Assembly (NCBI GenBank): GCA_017635875.1
Contig: JAGBKP010000086.1
Location: 1 to 38,147, forward strand
DNA: 38,147 nucleotides
Origin: Selenomonadaceae bacterium
GTDB taxonomy: Bacteria; Bacillota; Negativicutes; Selenomonadales; Selenomonadaceae
Direction: 5' to 3'
The notes beneath the pieces were generated by a model. It was given only the letters and a program-made list of their open reading frames with translations. It had not been told where the DNA came from and ran no database searches. Within the stretch, counting starts at the first letter, position 1, and each line of letters starts with the position of its first letter. The position numbers and the translations under genes were made by a program. This document shows positions 16,166 through 26,661 of this stretch, one piece after another.

Positions 16166-17821
16166 TTGGATATAAAAACAAAAATTATTGACGGATTAAA
16201 GTCGGCGATAGAAAAAGCTATGGATGCAGGCGAACTTACAGTTGGAGAAGTTCCGGAAATTCAGCTTGAAGTGCCGCCCGAAAAATCCTTGGGGGATTTT
16301 TCGTCTAATATCGCTATGCAGTCCGCTAAAGTTTTCAGAAAATCGCCGAAAATGATAGCGGAAATTATCGTAAAAAATCTGGAAGGCGATTGGCTGGAGA
16401 GAGCCGAAGTCGCAGGTCCCGGATTTTTAAACTTGTATTTAAAAGGAAACGTCTTGGCGGATTCGTTCCTGAATATTTACGAAAAAGGCGACGATTTTGG
16501 GCAATGTCCGCCGAAAAACGCGGGGAAAATTCAAGTCGAATACGTAAGCGCAAATCCAACGGGGCCGCTTCACGTCGGTCACGGCAGAGGCGCGGCGTTT
16601 GGCAGCGCGCTTGTTAATCTTTTAAGGGCCGCGGGATATGACGTAAAAAGCGAATATTACATCAACGACGCGGGAAATCAAATGGATATTCTCGCGCTTT
16701 CGGTAGATATTCGCTACAGAGAACTTTTCGGGGAAGAAATAGAACACCCCGAACAAATGTATCGCGGCGAAGATATTATTGACACGGCAAAACGCATTAA
16801 GGCTATTGACGGCGACAAATATTTAAAATTATCGGAAGCCGAAAGGCTGGAAATTTTTAAAAATTTAGCCTACAAGGAAAAACTTGCTATATTAAAAGAG
16901 GATTTAGAGGAATTTCAAGTCACTTTCGACGAATGGTTCAGCGAGAGAACGCTTCACCCCGAAGCTATAGATACCGCCATAGAAACGCTTAAAGAAAAAG
17001 GCAAAGCCTACGACAAAGAGGGCGCGATATGGTTAAATTCCACTTCTTACGGCGACGACAAGGACAGAGTTATAATCCGCGACAATGGCGTTCCAACATA
17101 CTTGGCGGCGGATATTGCCTATCATAAGAATAAGTTTGAAAGAGGTTTCGGTAAACTCATAAATATATGGGGCGCGGATCACCACGGCTACGTTTGCCGC
17201 GTAAAAGCGGCTATGGACGCTTTGGGCTTTAACGCGAAAAATCTTGAAATACTCTTAATGCAAATGGTGAGCCTCTATAGGGGCGGCGAGCTTGTGAAGA
17301 TGTCCAAGCGCACGGGCGAGAGCATAACCTTAAAAGAGCTTATGGAAGAAGTAGGGGTGGACGCGGCGCGTTATTTCTTCTTAATGCGCTCTGCGGACAG
17401 TCAGCTTGACTTTGACCTCGATTTAGCGAAAAAAGAATCTTCGGAAAACCCGGTGTATTATGTGCAATACGCACACGCGCGAATTTGCAGCATTATGAAA
17501 AACGCGCCCGAGGCGGGATTAAAACTCTTGGATAAGCCCGATTTTTCGCTTTTAAAAGAAGACGTTGAAGTGGAATTGATGAAAAAAATATCTTCTTTTG
17601 AAGAAGAAATCGACAAAGCGGCGGAAATATACGCCCCGCAACGCATAGCAAAATACGCTTACGATTTAGCGAGCGCGTTCCACAGTTTCTACAATCACTG
17701 CCGCATAGTGGGCGTAGACGAAAATTTAGGCAACGCGAGACTTGCGCTTGCGTACGAAACGGCAAGAGTAATACGGCTTGCTCTCTCCATTTTGGGCGTA
17801 AGCGCGCCGGAGAAGATGTAA
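16166..17821 (+). CDS. argS: Arginyl-tRNA synthetase
   Basis: This class I synthetase attaches arginine to tRNA-Arg. The N-terminal additional domain is followed by the HIGH-type motif in ANPTGPLHVGHGRG (about residue 130) and the KMSK loop VKMSKRTGES (about 378). The C-terminal anticodon-binding helical domain ends the protein. TTG 16166 is preferred: it begins MDIKTKIIDG, typical for the family, and follows AAAGG by about 10 nt. It gives 551 residues. A TTG at 16121 in frame would add 15 residues without family support. It is the first gene of a plus-strand run. Confidence 0.95.
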   Translation: MDIKTKIIDGLKSAIEKAMDAGELTVGEVPEIQLEVPPEKSLGDFSSNIAMQSAKVFRKSPKMIAEIIVKNLEGDWLERAEVAGPGFLNLYLKGNVLADSFLNIYEKGDDFGQCPPKNAGKIQVEYVSANPTGPLHVGHGRGAAFGSALVNLLRAAGYDVKSEYYINDAGNQMDILALSVDIRYRELFGEEIEHPEQMYRGEDIIDTAKRIKAIDGDKYLKLSEAERLEIFKNLAYKEKLAILKEDLEEFQVTFDEWFSERTLHPEAIDTAIETLKEKGKAYDKEGAIWLNSTSYGDDKDRVIIRDNGVPTYLAADIAYHKNKFERGFGKLINIWGADHHGYVCRVKAAMDALGFNAKNLEILLMQMVSLYRGGELVKMSKRTGESITLKELMEEVGVDAARYFFLMRSADSQLDFDLDLAKKESSENPVYYVQYAHARICSIMKNAPEAGLKLLDKPDFSLLKEDVEVELMKKISSFEEEIDKAAEIYAPQRIAKYAYDLASAFHSFYNHCRIVGVDENLGNARLALAYETARVIRLALSILGVSAPEKM

Positions 17822-17897
17822 AAAATGTAGATAGAATTCCGCAATATGTATCATCGGTACCCGCGGCGGGTGATATTTTTAAATTAGGTGGTTCAAA

Positions 17898-18674
17898 TTG
17901 AAATCTTGGGAAGAATTAGAAATTGAGGACGATTTTCTATTTCAAAAAGTTATGGAAAATGAGGAAATTTGCAAAACATTTTTAGAAAAGACATTGAAAC
18001 GAAAAATCAATAAAATCCGTTACTATCGGGGCGAACAAACCGTGAGTTTAAGTCCGATAAATAAAGGCGTTCGCTTCGATGTCGCAGTTGAAACCGCCGA
18101 TGGCGCAATCATAGATGTGGAAATGCAAACTTCCGATATATCAAAATGGCTGCCCAAACGAACGAGGTACTATCAAGCTATGATAGACCTAAACAAACTC
18201 GCAAAAGGTTCCAAATATCAAAATTTGCCCGAATCGTATATTATTTTTGTATGCACATTCGATCCGTTCGCGTTGTCTCGCAAAATTTACACATTCACGA
18301 ATCAATGCCGAGAAGAAAATTTTGATTTAAATGACGGCTCGACGAAAATTTTCTACAACACAATCGGTACTTTCGGAGAACTCGATGAAGACATAGAAAA
18401 TTTCTTGAACTATATCAAAACAAAATCCGTGAAAGGCGATTTTACAAGAAAGGTGGCGGAGGAAGTGGAAAAGCTAAAGGCGCACGATGCTCTAAAATTA
18501 GAGTATATGTCATTGTTCGCAAGAATGACAGACGAGCGAGAGGCGGAAAAAATAAATTCGATTCGCAACATAATGAAAAATCTTAATCTAACATTGGAAA
18601 AAGCTATGGAAGCACTTGGAATCCCCAAAAACGAGCAGCCAATGTACCGAGAAACAATTCTATCAATGGGTTAG
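17898..18674 (+). CDS. Rpn/PD-(D/E)XK nuclease family protein
   Basis: It belongs to the Rpn (recombination-promoting nuclease, formerly 'transposase_31/PD-DEXK transposase') family. These are widespread, often multicopy DNA nucleases of uncertain role. The nuclease core is visible as Asp61 in RFDVAVETADG, then E75-M-Q77 in IIDVEMQ, the ExQ variant of the motif. The C-terminal third is charged and helical. Length is 258 residues. TTG 17898 is the start, with AGGTGG 6 nt upstream. It sits between argS and rpoE and looks like an inserted accessory gene. No terminal repeats were found around it. Confidence 0.82.
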   Translation: MKSWEELEIEDDFLFQKVMENEEICKTFLEKTLKRKINKIRYYRGEQTVSLSPINKGVRFDVAVETADGAIIDVEMQTSDISKWLPKRTRYYQAMIDLNKLAKGSKYQNLPESYIIFVCTFDPFALSRKIYTFTNQCREENFDLNDGSTKIFYNTIGTFGELDEDIENFLNYIKTKSVKGDFTRKVAEEVEKLKAHDALKLEYMSLFARMTDEREAEKINSIRNIMKNLNLTLEKAMEALGIPKNEQPMYRETILSMG

Positions 18675-18771
18675 CCCAAATAGCTAATGGGTCAAATAAA
18701 AATGGGGGGCAATGGGACCGCTTCCTCTTGCAGTCGCAGGGCAAATCCCCGCATAAATAAAGGAGCAATTT

Positions 18772-19113
18772 ATGGCAAAAAATACCGATGTTAAAATCAA
18801 AAAAAATCCCGTGGACGAAGTCTATGACGTATTGAAGGAAAAGGGTGTGGGAGTTTATTATAAAGACCTCATAATGAAGGTTATAGATAATTTAAATCTT
18901 CCTGTGCGCTCTATGTCTGCGGCAATCTCAGAGATTTATACGCAGATGAATATGGACAGCCGTTTTCACTACGCGGGCGACGGCGTGTGGGATTTAGTCG
19001 AATGGATGCCGCCGGAAGTTAAGAGAAGAACGAGAGTGTCGTCAGGCGAAAACGGCAGCGCGTCTAAAGCATCAAGAAGAAAGGAAACTCTTTTTGAGAG
19101 TATTCAGGAGTAA
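18772..19113 (+). CDS. rpoE: RNA polymerase delta subunit-like protein (RpoE, HARE-HTH)
   Basis: The delta subunit of Firmicute RNA polymerase lowers nonspecific DNA binding and speeds recycling. The 113-residue protein has the HARE-HTH domain (about residues 12-80, PVDEVYDVLKEKGVGVYYKD to DGVWDLVEW). Unlike Bacillus delta, the tail is short and basic or neutral, without the long acidic stretch. ATG 18772 follows AAAGGAG. pyrG begins 3 nt after its stop, the same gene order as in Bacillus, which supports the call. Confidence 0.87.
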   Translation: MAKNTDVKIKKNPVDEVYDVLKEKGVGVYYKDLIMKVIDNLNLPVRSMSAAISEIYTQMNMDSRFHYAGDGVWDLVEWMPPEVKRRTRVSSGENGSASKASRRKETLFESIQE

Positions 19114-20721
<1,608 letters not shown>

Positions 20722-20722
20722 G

Positions 20723-20890
20723 TTGAGGGTTTCACCCTCAAACTCCCACCAAAGGGCGCTGCCCTCCGGACACCCGCAAGGGACTTTCGCCCCTTGACCC
20801 CATATCAAAAAATGGGGGTCAAGGGGGACGAGTTCCCCTTGCAGGGTGCAGGGACAGCGTCCCTGCCGGAGTTTGAGGCAGAGCCTCAAA
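20723..20890. repeat. Cluster of GC-rich stem-loops (family 2, copy 2)
   Basis: At least six stem-loops between pyrG and serA. They include TTGAGGGTTTCACCCTCAA (20723-20741), a CAAGGGG/CCCCTTG hairpin (20820-20841), GCAGGGACAGCGTCCCTGC (20848-20866) and TTTGAGGCAGAGCCTCAAA (20872-20890). An outer pair AAACTCC (20740-20746) and GGAGTTT (20868-20874) could enclose the cluster. Modules are shared with 14418-14510. It likely ends pyrG transcription. It also creates a spurious in-frame extension of serA. Confidence 0.88.
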
Positions 20891-20913
20891 AAATAAAAAG
20901 GAGAATAAAATAT

Positions 20914-22503
20914 ATGAAAATTTTAGCGGCAGACGGCATCGCGCAGGAAGGAATCGACCTCTTGACGCAGGAGAAAGGCTTTGAAGTCGTGGTGAAGGAG
21001 AAAATTTCCCACGAAGAACTTTTGGATATAATCGGCGATTTTGACGCGCTTATGGTGCGTTCCGCGTCGAAGGTAACGCCGGACGTTATCGAAAAGGCAA
21101 ATAAGCTTAAAATTATCGGCAGAGCCGGCGTAGGCGTTGATAATATAGATTTACCCGCGGCGACCGCTAAAGGGATAATCGTAATAAATTCGCCGAGCGG
21201 CAACACTATCGCCGCGACTGAGCATACAATGGCTATGATGCTTTCGTTGGCGCGTCATATTCCCGTAGCGAACGAAACGACGCAGAAGGGCGAATGGAAT
21301 CGTAAGAAGTATAAAGGCGTGGAACTTCGCGGAAAAACTTTGGGAATTATCGGTCTTGGCAGAATCGGCGGCAACGTCGCCATACGCTCCGAGGCTTTCG
21401 AGATGAACGTTATCGCTTACGACCCGTATATGAACGAGGCGAGAGCGAAGAATTTAGGCGTAAAAGTCGCGACGCTTGAAGAAGTCGTAAAAGAGTCCGA
21501 TTTCATCACGGTGCATATGCCCCTAACCCCTGAAACTAAGGGTATGATTTCTATGAAAGAAATGAAACAGATGAAAAAGGGCGTGCGCCTTGTAAACTGC
21601 GCCAGAGGCGGCATTATCGACGAAAACGATTTGGCGCAGGCGGTTAAAGAAGGCATAGTCGCAGGCGCGGCTATCGACGTGTTTACTTCCGAGCCTTTGG
21701 CGGAAGATACGCCGCTTCGCGGAGTGCCCGGCATTATCTTAACGCCGCATTTGGGCGCGTCTACCGTTGAGGCGCAGATTGCCGTTTCGGTTGACGTGGC
21801 GGAAGGCATCGTCGCGGCGTTAAAGGGCGAGCCTGTGACTACCGCGGTAAATATGGCTCCCGTGTCCAGGGAAGTTATGAAAGTTCTTTCGCCGTACTTA
21901 GATTTAGGCGAAAGACTCGGTTGCACTCTTTGCTCTCTCGCGGACGGAGCGATTTCTTCGCTTGAGATAACGTACAGCGGAAAAATTACGGAAGTAAATA
22001 CGAAAATGCTTACGACCGCAATTATAAAGGGCATATTAAACCCCATAATGGAGCAGGAAGTAAACTATGTAAACGCGCCGAAATTCGCAGAGGAGCGTCA
22101 TATAAACGTAGTCGAGAGCAAGGAGCAGGAAGCGAAACATTTCAAGAGCCTCATCAAAGTTACGGCGAAAACCAAAAACGGCGAAGCCTCCGTTGAAGGC
22201 ACGCTCTTCGGCGACGAGGGACGCATCGTCAAGATAAACAAGTTCAGAGTGGACGTAGACCCACACGCAAGAATTTTAATCTGCCCGCATATCAACCGCC
22301 CCGGCGTTATCGGCACCGTAGGCTCTATTATGGGCGAATCGAACATAAACATCTCCGGTATGCAGGTCGGCCGCACGGAAATAGACGGCACTAACCTTAT
22401 GGTGCTTACTATCGACAACGATATTCCTTCCGCTGTCCTAGACAAAGTCAAATCCGTCGACGGCATCTTCGACGCAAAACTCGTAAACTTCCACGCAGTT
22501 TGA
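20914..22503 (+). CDS. serA: D-3-phosphoglycerate dehydrogenase
   Basis: This is the first enzyme of serine biosynthesis, oxidising 3-phosphoglycerate with NAD+. The NAD-binding loop GLGRIGGNVA, the catalytic region NCARGGIIDE and the catalytic His in LTPHLGAST are present. The C terminus has an intervening domain and an ACT domain (from about residue 455, ARILICPHINRPGVIGTVGS) that usually binds serine for feedback control. The start at ATG 20914 is set by AAGGAG at 20898-20903 and gives 529 residues, typical of the long form. An upstream ATG (20794) lies within hairpin repeats and is rejected. Confidence 0.96.
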   Translation: MKILAADGIAQEGIDLLTQEKGFEVVVKEKISHEELLDIIGDFDALMVRSASKVTPDVIEKANKLKIIGRAGVGVDNIDLPAATAKGIIVINSPSGNTIAATEHTMAMMLSLARHIPVANETTQKGEWNRKKYKGVELRGKTLGIIGLGRIGGNVAIRSEAFEMNVIAYDPYMNEARAKNLGVKVATLEEVVKESDFITVHMPLTPETKGMISMKEMKQMKKGVRLVNCARGGIIDENDLAQAVKEGIVAGAAIDVFTSEPLAEDTPLRGVPGIILTPHLGASTVEAQIAVSVDVAEGIVAALKGEPVTTAVNMAPVSREVMKVLSPYLDLGERLGCTLCSLADGAISSLEITYSGKITEVNTKMLTTAIIKGILNPIMEQEVNYVNAPKFAEERHINVVESKEQEAKHFKSLIKVTAKTKNGEASVEGTLFGDEGRIVKINKFRVDVDPHARILICPHINRPGVIGTVGSIMGESNINISGMQVGRTEIDGTNLMVLTIDNDIPSAVLDKVKSVDGIFDAKLVNFHAV

Positions 22504-22512
22504 TTTGAGGGT

Positions 22513-22750
22513 GTCTTTACTTTTTTCTTTTCTCTCTTTCTTTTGAAAAAGAAATAGAGAAAAGAAAAAAGTAACAAAAAAGAAAAGAGAGAAAGAAAAC
22601 TTTATTATAATAAAATTTTTGATTTAAACATTACATTTTTATTTTTTTATATTAAAATTTTTTTCTCTTTTTCTTTTGGTTCTTTTCTTTTTCTCTTTTT
22701 TTACCTGTCCTCCCTTGCGGGGGATAAAAAAAGAGAAAAAGAAAAGAACG
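22513..22750. repeat. Purine/pyrimidine hairpin repeat (family 1), copy A
   Basis: The first hairpin (about 22516-22575) has arms of about 28 bp, pyrimidine-only then purine-only, ending GTAAC. A second purine block follows, ending GAAAGAAAACTTTA. An AT-rich spacer with ACATTTTTATTTTTTTATAT comes next. A second hairpin has perfect 24-bp arms (about 22679-22702 and 22726-22749), with CCTGTCCTCCCTTGCGG in its loop. It lies between serA and the phosphoethanolamine transferase gene. Confidence 0.88.
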
Positions 22751-22769
22751 GTCTTAAAGGTTATTTATT

Positions 22770-24617
22770 ATGATAAAAATAAAAAAATATACGCTAAAAA
22801 GCATAGGGGCGGCTCTCTTTTTCGCCGCCCTCTATTTTTTCCTGCTTATGTTGTTTTATGTTGAGATAAAGCAGGATATGGGGGAAGGTTATTATCTGCC
22901 CCTTATCGCGCCCGTATTATTGCTTTTGACGTTTATTCAATATGCGAGCCGCAAATATTTATTTTCGCTTTCGATGCTCCCGAATCTTTTGACGGGGCTT
23001 CTTTGGTGCGGGACTTTTCCGCTTTTCTATCAATGGACGTATAATTCGCCTTGGTATCTGTCGAAAATATGCTTTGATTTTGTTATTGGCACGGGGTTTA
23101 TAATACTTCTGACCTCGCTTGAAACGCTACTCTCGGGGGAAAATTGGGTAAAGATAAAAGCGGCATTTATGACCGCGCTGAATTTTCTTCTTATGGCTGT
23201 GCCCCTCGTGCAAATCGCATATTATTCGATGGTATATCATTCGCTTTCCCCCGCGTCATTGATGGCTCTTTACCTTACGAACTGGAAAGAGAGTATAAAC
23301 TTTTTGCAGTCCACTTTCGGCTATTTTTGGCTTGCCGTGATATTTGCCGCCGCGTGTTTGACACTTTTTATTTTTTACAAAATTCACGAAAATTTTATAA
23401 GAAGCATAGCGAAAGAGGAAAAATCAAGGGCGCAAAATTTTTCCTTAGCGGCGGTTTTCGTGTCCGTGACTTTGGTTGTATTTTGTCATTACATTCCCCA
23501 AACTTCTATTGCGGAACTCTACAAGGACGTTACGGATTACGTTGCAAAGACCGCAGAATACGAAAAATTTTACGACGAGCGGTTAAATAGCCTCGACATA
23601 GACAAAAACGCGGCTCTTCCCGCGATTATGGAAAAGCCGCATACCGTTATAATGGTTATTGGCGAATCCGCGTCACGCTCTTATATGAAGGCGTTTAATC
23701 CTAAATTAGAGTACGACAACACCCCTTGGATGAATAGGATGAAAAGCGAGGGGGAAATTTACCTCTACGAAAACACCTACGCGTCTTGGACGCAGACGGT
23801 GCCGAGCCTTCAGCGCGCCTTGACGGAGGAGAGCCAATATAACGGCAAGGATTTTTTAAAATCTTGCTCTGTAATGGATGTTGCGAAAAAAGCGGGCTAT
23901 GAAACTTGGTGGATAAGCAATCAAGGGCGTTACGGCGAATACGACAGCATAGTGACGCTTATAGCAAAATGCGCCGATCATTCGTATTGGAGCGACGATT
24001 CGTATTTGTTTTCCGACAAATACGATATGGTGCTCTTGGACGAGCTTAAAAAAGTAGACCCAAAGAAAAATAATTTCGTCGTACTGCACATTATGGGGAG
24101 CCATATCTATTACAACAACCGCTACCCGAGCGAGTTTGAAAAGTGGCAAACGGCAGACGGCGCGGGTATGGCGGAGGCTTTGCCGTCGTATGCAAACAGT
24201 ATACTCTATACGGATTATTTTTTGGAGCAGGTCTTTAACTACGCGAAACAAAATTTAAACCTTGCGGCGATGATATATTTTTCCGATCACGGCGAAAATC
24301 TTCTCATATCCCACAACCCCGACGTTTTCAGTTTCGATATGGTGCGCGTGCCGATGATGATTTATCTTTCGCGGGATTATAAACTCACACTTCCCGTAAA
24401 AAGCGATTTGCTAAAATCTCGTCAGGGCAGATATTTTACAAACGATATGATTTATGATACCGTCGCGGGGATTATCCGCGCTGAATCGTCGCGCTACGAA
24501 TCGCGACAAGACTTTTCCTCGAAGGATTACGGATTTACAAAGGATAATCTAACCACTATGATGGGAGAACGCAAATTGACGGAAGACCCCGACGCGGGGG
24601 TTGAAAGATTTTTCTAG
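22770..24617 (+). CDS. Phosphoethanolamine transferase-like sulfatase-family membrane protein
   Basis: It resembles EptA/CptA-type enzymes that move phosphoethanolamine onto lipid A or LPS core on the outer face of the inner membrane. About five N-terminal membrane helices (residues 8-220) precede a periplasmic sulfatase-fold domain. That domain contains VIGESASRSYMKAF (metal ligand Glu and the nucleophile position, here Ser rather than EptA's Thr), HIMGSH and the metal motif SDHGEN. ATG 22770 has AAAGG 9 nt upstream. Length is 615 aa. The substrate is inferred; a related phospho-alcohol transfer is possible. It implies an outer membrane. Confidence 0.84.
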   Translation: MIKIKKYTLKSIGAALFFAALYFFLLMLFYVEIKQDMGEGYYLPLIAPVLLLLTFIQYASRKYLFSLSMLPNLLTGLLWCGTFPLFYQWTYNSPWYLSKICFDFVIGTGFIILLTSLETLLSGENWVKIKAAFMTALNFLLMAVPLVQIAYYSMVYHSLSPASLMALYLTNWKESINFLQSTFGYFWLAVIFAAACLTLFIFYKIHENFIRSIAKEEKSRAQNFSLAAVFVSVTLVVFCHYIPQTSIAELYKDVTDYVAKTAEYEKFYDERLNSLDIDKNAALPAIMEKPHTVIMVIGESASRSYMKAFNPKLEYDNTPWMNRMKSEGEIYLYENTYASWTQTVPSLQRALTEESQYNGKDFLKSCSVMDVAKKAGYETWWISNQGRYGEYDSIVTLIAKCADHSYWSDDSYLFSDKYDMVLLDELKKVDPKKNNFVVLHIMGSHIYYNNRYPSEFEKWQTADGAGMAEALPSYANSILYTDYFLEQVFNYAKQNLNLAAMIYFSDHGENLLISHNPDVFSFDMVRVPMMIYLSRDYKLTLPVKSDLLKSRQGRYFTNDMIYDTVAGIIRAESSRYESRQDFSSKDYGFTKDNLTTMMGERKLTEDPDAGVERFF

Positions 24618-24654
24618 TAAATAAAAAACGAACTTATCCAAGATTGAGCACATA

Positions 24655-24694
24655 AAAGGGACTGCGAAAAACTTTAGTTTTTCACAGTCCCTTT
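24655..24694. terminator. Bidirectional terminator after the transferase gene
   Basis: A stem of about 18 bp with one mismatch (AAAGGGACTG-GAAAAACT against AGTTTTTCACAGTCCCTTT) ends the plus-strand gene at 24617. It can also stop minus-strand transcripts leaving yacL. Confidence 0.85.
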
Positions 24695-24753
24695 AGTTTG
24701 TAGACAAAACAAAAAATAAAAAGCAATAAAATAAAAACTAATCAATAGAATTT

Positions 24754-24780
24754 AGTAAAGTTTTTCTTTCTACTTTCTTT
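24754..24780 (-). repeat. Possible relic of the purine-rich repeat (family 1)
   Basis: Read on the minus strand this segment has GAAAGTAGAAAGAAAAACTT, close to the GAAAGTAGCAAAGAAAAGAAA...AACTTTA segment of copy B. It is short and of low complexity, so relatedness is tentative. Confidence 0.35.
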
Positions 24781-24825
24781 AAACTGCCCGACTTGTGTCT
24801 GAGTTTTTTTCGCAGAGCTGTTATT

Positions 24826-25944
24826 TTATCTCGGCTTTGCAAAAATCATTCTTCCCGCCGCCGTTTGAAGCGCGGATGTTACCTCTACGCTTATCTTTTC
24901 GCCCATAAATTTTCTGCCGTTTTCTATTACTATCATTGTGCCGTCGTCTAAATACGCAAGCCCTTGCCCTTGTTCCTTGCCTTCTTTTACAACGGTCACT
25001 TCCATTTCTTCGCCCGGCACGGCGACAGGTTTTAAGGCGTTTGAGAGTTCGTTTATGTTTAAAACTTTTACCCCTCTTAACTCCGCGACTTTGTTTAAGT
25101 TGTAGTCGTTGGTGATGATTTTTCCGTTTACTTTTTGGGCGAGTTTCACAAGTTTTGAGTCCACTTCCGCTATATCGTCAAAATCTTCGTTTGTGACTTC
25201 CACCGAAAGTTTAGCGGATTTTTCGCGGATTTTTTGCAATATGTCAAGCCCGCGCCTGCCGCGCACCCTTTTCAGCGCGTCCGCAGAATCCGCTATCCTT
25301 TGAAGTTCCTCCAAGACGAACACGGGAATTAAAAGCGTTCCTTCGATAAATCCGGTTTCTACAATGTCTGCGATTCTTCCGTCTATGATAACGCTCGTGT
25401 CTAAGAGTTTATACTTTTCGTTTGCCTCGTGTTTGGCGTTTTTAGAATGTACCGCGTCTTTTATTCCCTTTGGCAGATGAGAGAAGATTTCCGCAAAATC
25501 CTTGCGCTTTTTCAGCATTATATGTATTCCGAGATACCCAAGCACAATGCTGAACACCACGGGGATATAGTCGCCTACCATGGGTATTCTTGAAAAGGAA
25601 TAGCCGATTAAGTCCGCCAATATAAGACCTATCGCAAGACCAACGACGCCCGCGATAACGTCCGATATGGGCATTTTGTTTAAATGTTGCTCCACCCACA
25701 GGTTAAAACGCTTTAGTTGTTGTATAATAACTGATGAAAAAAAATGACCTATGATTCCGCCTAAAGCCGCTCCTATGAGTATCAGTATAAAATGCGCCAC
25801 GGTGAGCTTAAAAAATCCCATATCCGCCCGCAACACGGAGGTGCTTATAAAGTTCGTCAGTTCAGGCGCGAAGAATTGCAACGTTATCCCGCCCGCAAAG
25901 ACAAAGAGCGCGGTTATGAAAAATCTCAGTATTCTGTCCATCAT
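24826..25944 (-). CDS. yacL: PIN/TRAM-domain membrane protein YacL
   Basis: A Firmicute membrane-anchored putative ribonuclease of unknown target. Four membrane helices (about 5-150) are followed by a PIN domain. The PIN domain starts LLDTSVIIDGRIADIV and keeps the acidic residues in EELQRIADSAD, DSKLVKLA and TNDYNLNK. A C-terminal TRAM domain follows (about 315-372). Length is 372 residues, standard. Two ATGs (25944, 25941) follow GGAGGTG; either is possible. carD precedes it by 39 nt, the usual neighbourhood. ispD, which often follows, is not here. Confidence 0.93.
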   Translation of the reverse strand: MMDRILRFFITALFVFAGGITLQFFAPELTNFISTSVLRADMGFFKLTVAHFILILIGAALGGIIGHFFSSVIIQQLKRFNLWVEQHLNKMPISDVIAGVVGLAIGLILADLIGYSFSRIPMVGDYIPVVFSIVLGYLGIHIMLKKRKDFAEIFSHLPKGIKDAVHSKNAKHEANEKYKLLDTSVIIDGRIADIVETGFIEGTLLIPVFVLEELQRIADSADALKRVRGRRGLDILQKIREKSAKLSVEVTNEDFDDIAEVDSKLVKLAQKVNGKIITNDYNLNKVAELRGVKVLNINELSNALKPVAVPGEEMEVTVVKEGKEQGQGLAYLDDGTMIVIENGRKFMGEKISVEVTSALQTAAGRMIFAKPR

Positions 25945-25983
25945 ATTTTCACCTCCTTTTAAGTCACCGTCCTCACTCCGTTT

Positions 25984-26472
25984 CTATTTTCCCTTCGCCG
26001 TCATAATCTCGTCGAGCCATTTTTCCGTTTCTTCTATATTTTTATGCGCCGCGTAGACAAGTTCTGTCACAAGTATTTGTTTAGAGAGATCCATCAGCCG
26101 TTTTTCGCCGCTTGAAATTCTCTTGTCCTTATCCTGTTTTATAAGGTTTCTCGCCACTTTTGCGACTTCTTTCAAATCCCCTGTTTTCATTCTGTCCAAA
26201 TTCGATTGAAATCTCTTGTTCCAACTGCCTACGGCTTTGTCCGGCTTACCCTTTAACACGGCGACGACTTCTTCAAGCTCTTTTTCGCCTATTACCTCCC
26301 TAAGCCCTATATTGTCTGCGTTGTCTACGGGTATCATCACCTTCATACTTCCCATAGGAAGCTTTAACACATAATAGGACTTGTGTTCCCCCATTATCTC
26401 GCATTCTTCCACGTTTTCTATAACCCCCGCTCCGTGCATAGGATAAACCACTATATCTCCAACTTTCGGCAA
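25984..26472 (-). CDS. carD: CarD/CdnL-family transcription regulator
   Basis: CarD-type proteins bind RNA polymerase beta through an N-terminal Tudor-like domain and stabilise open complexes, notably at rRNA promoters. The N-terminal part VGDIVVYPMHGAGVIE matches the RNAP-interaction domain. The C-terminal helices (about 60-160) form the DNA-binding part. TTG 26472 is chosen because GGAGG lies 8 nt upstream, giving 162 residues. A GTG at 26481 is inside that ribosome site. It is followed by yacL, a conserved pair. Confidence 0.92.
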   Translation of the reverse strand: MPKVGDIVVYPMHGAGVIENVEECEIMGEHKSYYVLKLPMGSMKVMIPVDNADNIGLREVIGEKELEEVVAVLKGKPDKAVGSWNKRFQSNLDRMKTGDLKEVAKVARNLIKQDKDKRISSGEKRLMDLSKQILVTELVYAAHKNIEETEKWLDEIMTAKGK

Positions 26473-26504
26473 GTCCCTCACCTCCGTTCCTTAATTCGCG
26501 TTAT

Positions 26505-26661
26505 CTACTTTCTTTTCTTTCTCTCTCTTTTTTGAAAAAAAGAGGAGAGAAAGAAAAGAAAGTAGCAAAGAAAAGAAAGAGAGAGAAAAAACTTTAATAG
26601 CTTTTAACACTATATTCTTTATTTTTTATATTAAAATCCTTTTTCTTTCTTTTGGTTCTGT
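26505..26661. repeat. Purine/pyrimidine hairpin repeat (family 1), copy B
   Basis: The first hairpin runs CTACTTTC (26505) to GAAAGTAG (26565) with near-perfect arms of about 27 bp. The second purine block ends AACTTTA (about 26596). Then come the AT-rich spacer TTTATTTTTTATATTAAAAT and a terminal TTTTCTTTCTTTTGGTTCTG. The second hairpin of copies A and C is missing. It lies between the minus-strand genes tcdA and carD, yet reads in the same plus-strand orientation as A and C. Confidence 0.85.

Noticed and set aside
17822-17897. Terminator after argS
   Set aside because: The short ACCCGC/GCGGGT palindrome followed by ATTTTT is weak, with only about 5 stable pairs; not enough to call.
18675-18771. 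Small RNA or hairpin repeat upstream of rpoE
   Set aside because: G-rich tracts are present but no convincing extended stem or match to the two repeat families was found.
20794-20913. 40-residue N-terminal extension of serA
   Set aside because: It lies in GC-rich hairpin repeats, has no family support, and a strong ribosome site precedes ATG 20914.
22098-22577. Minus-strand reading frame overlapping the end of serA and repeat A
   Set aside because: It is antisense to a well-supported gene, and its first residues are Lys-rich translation of the purine repeat.
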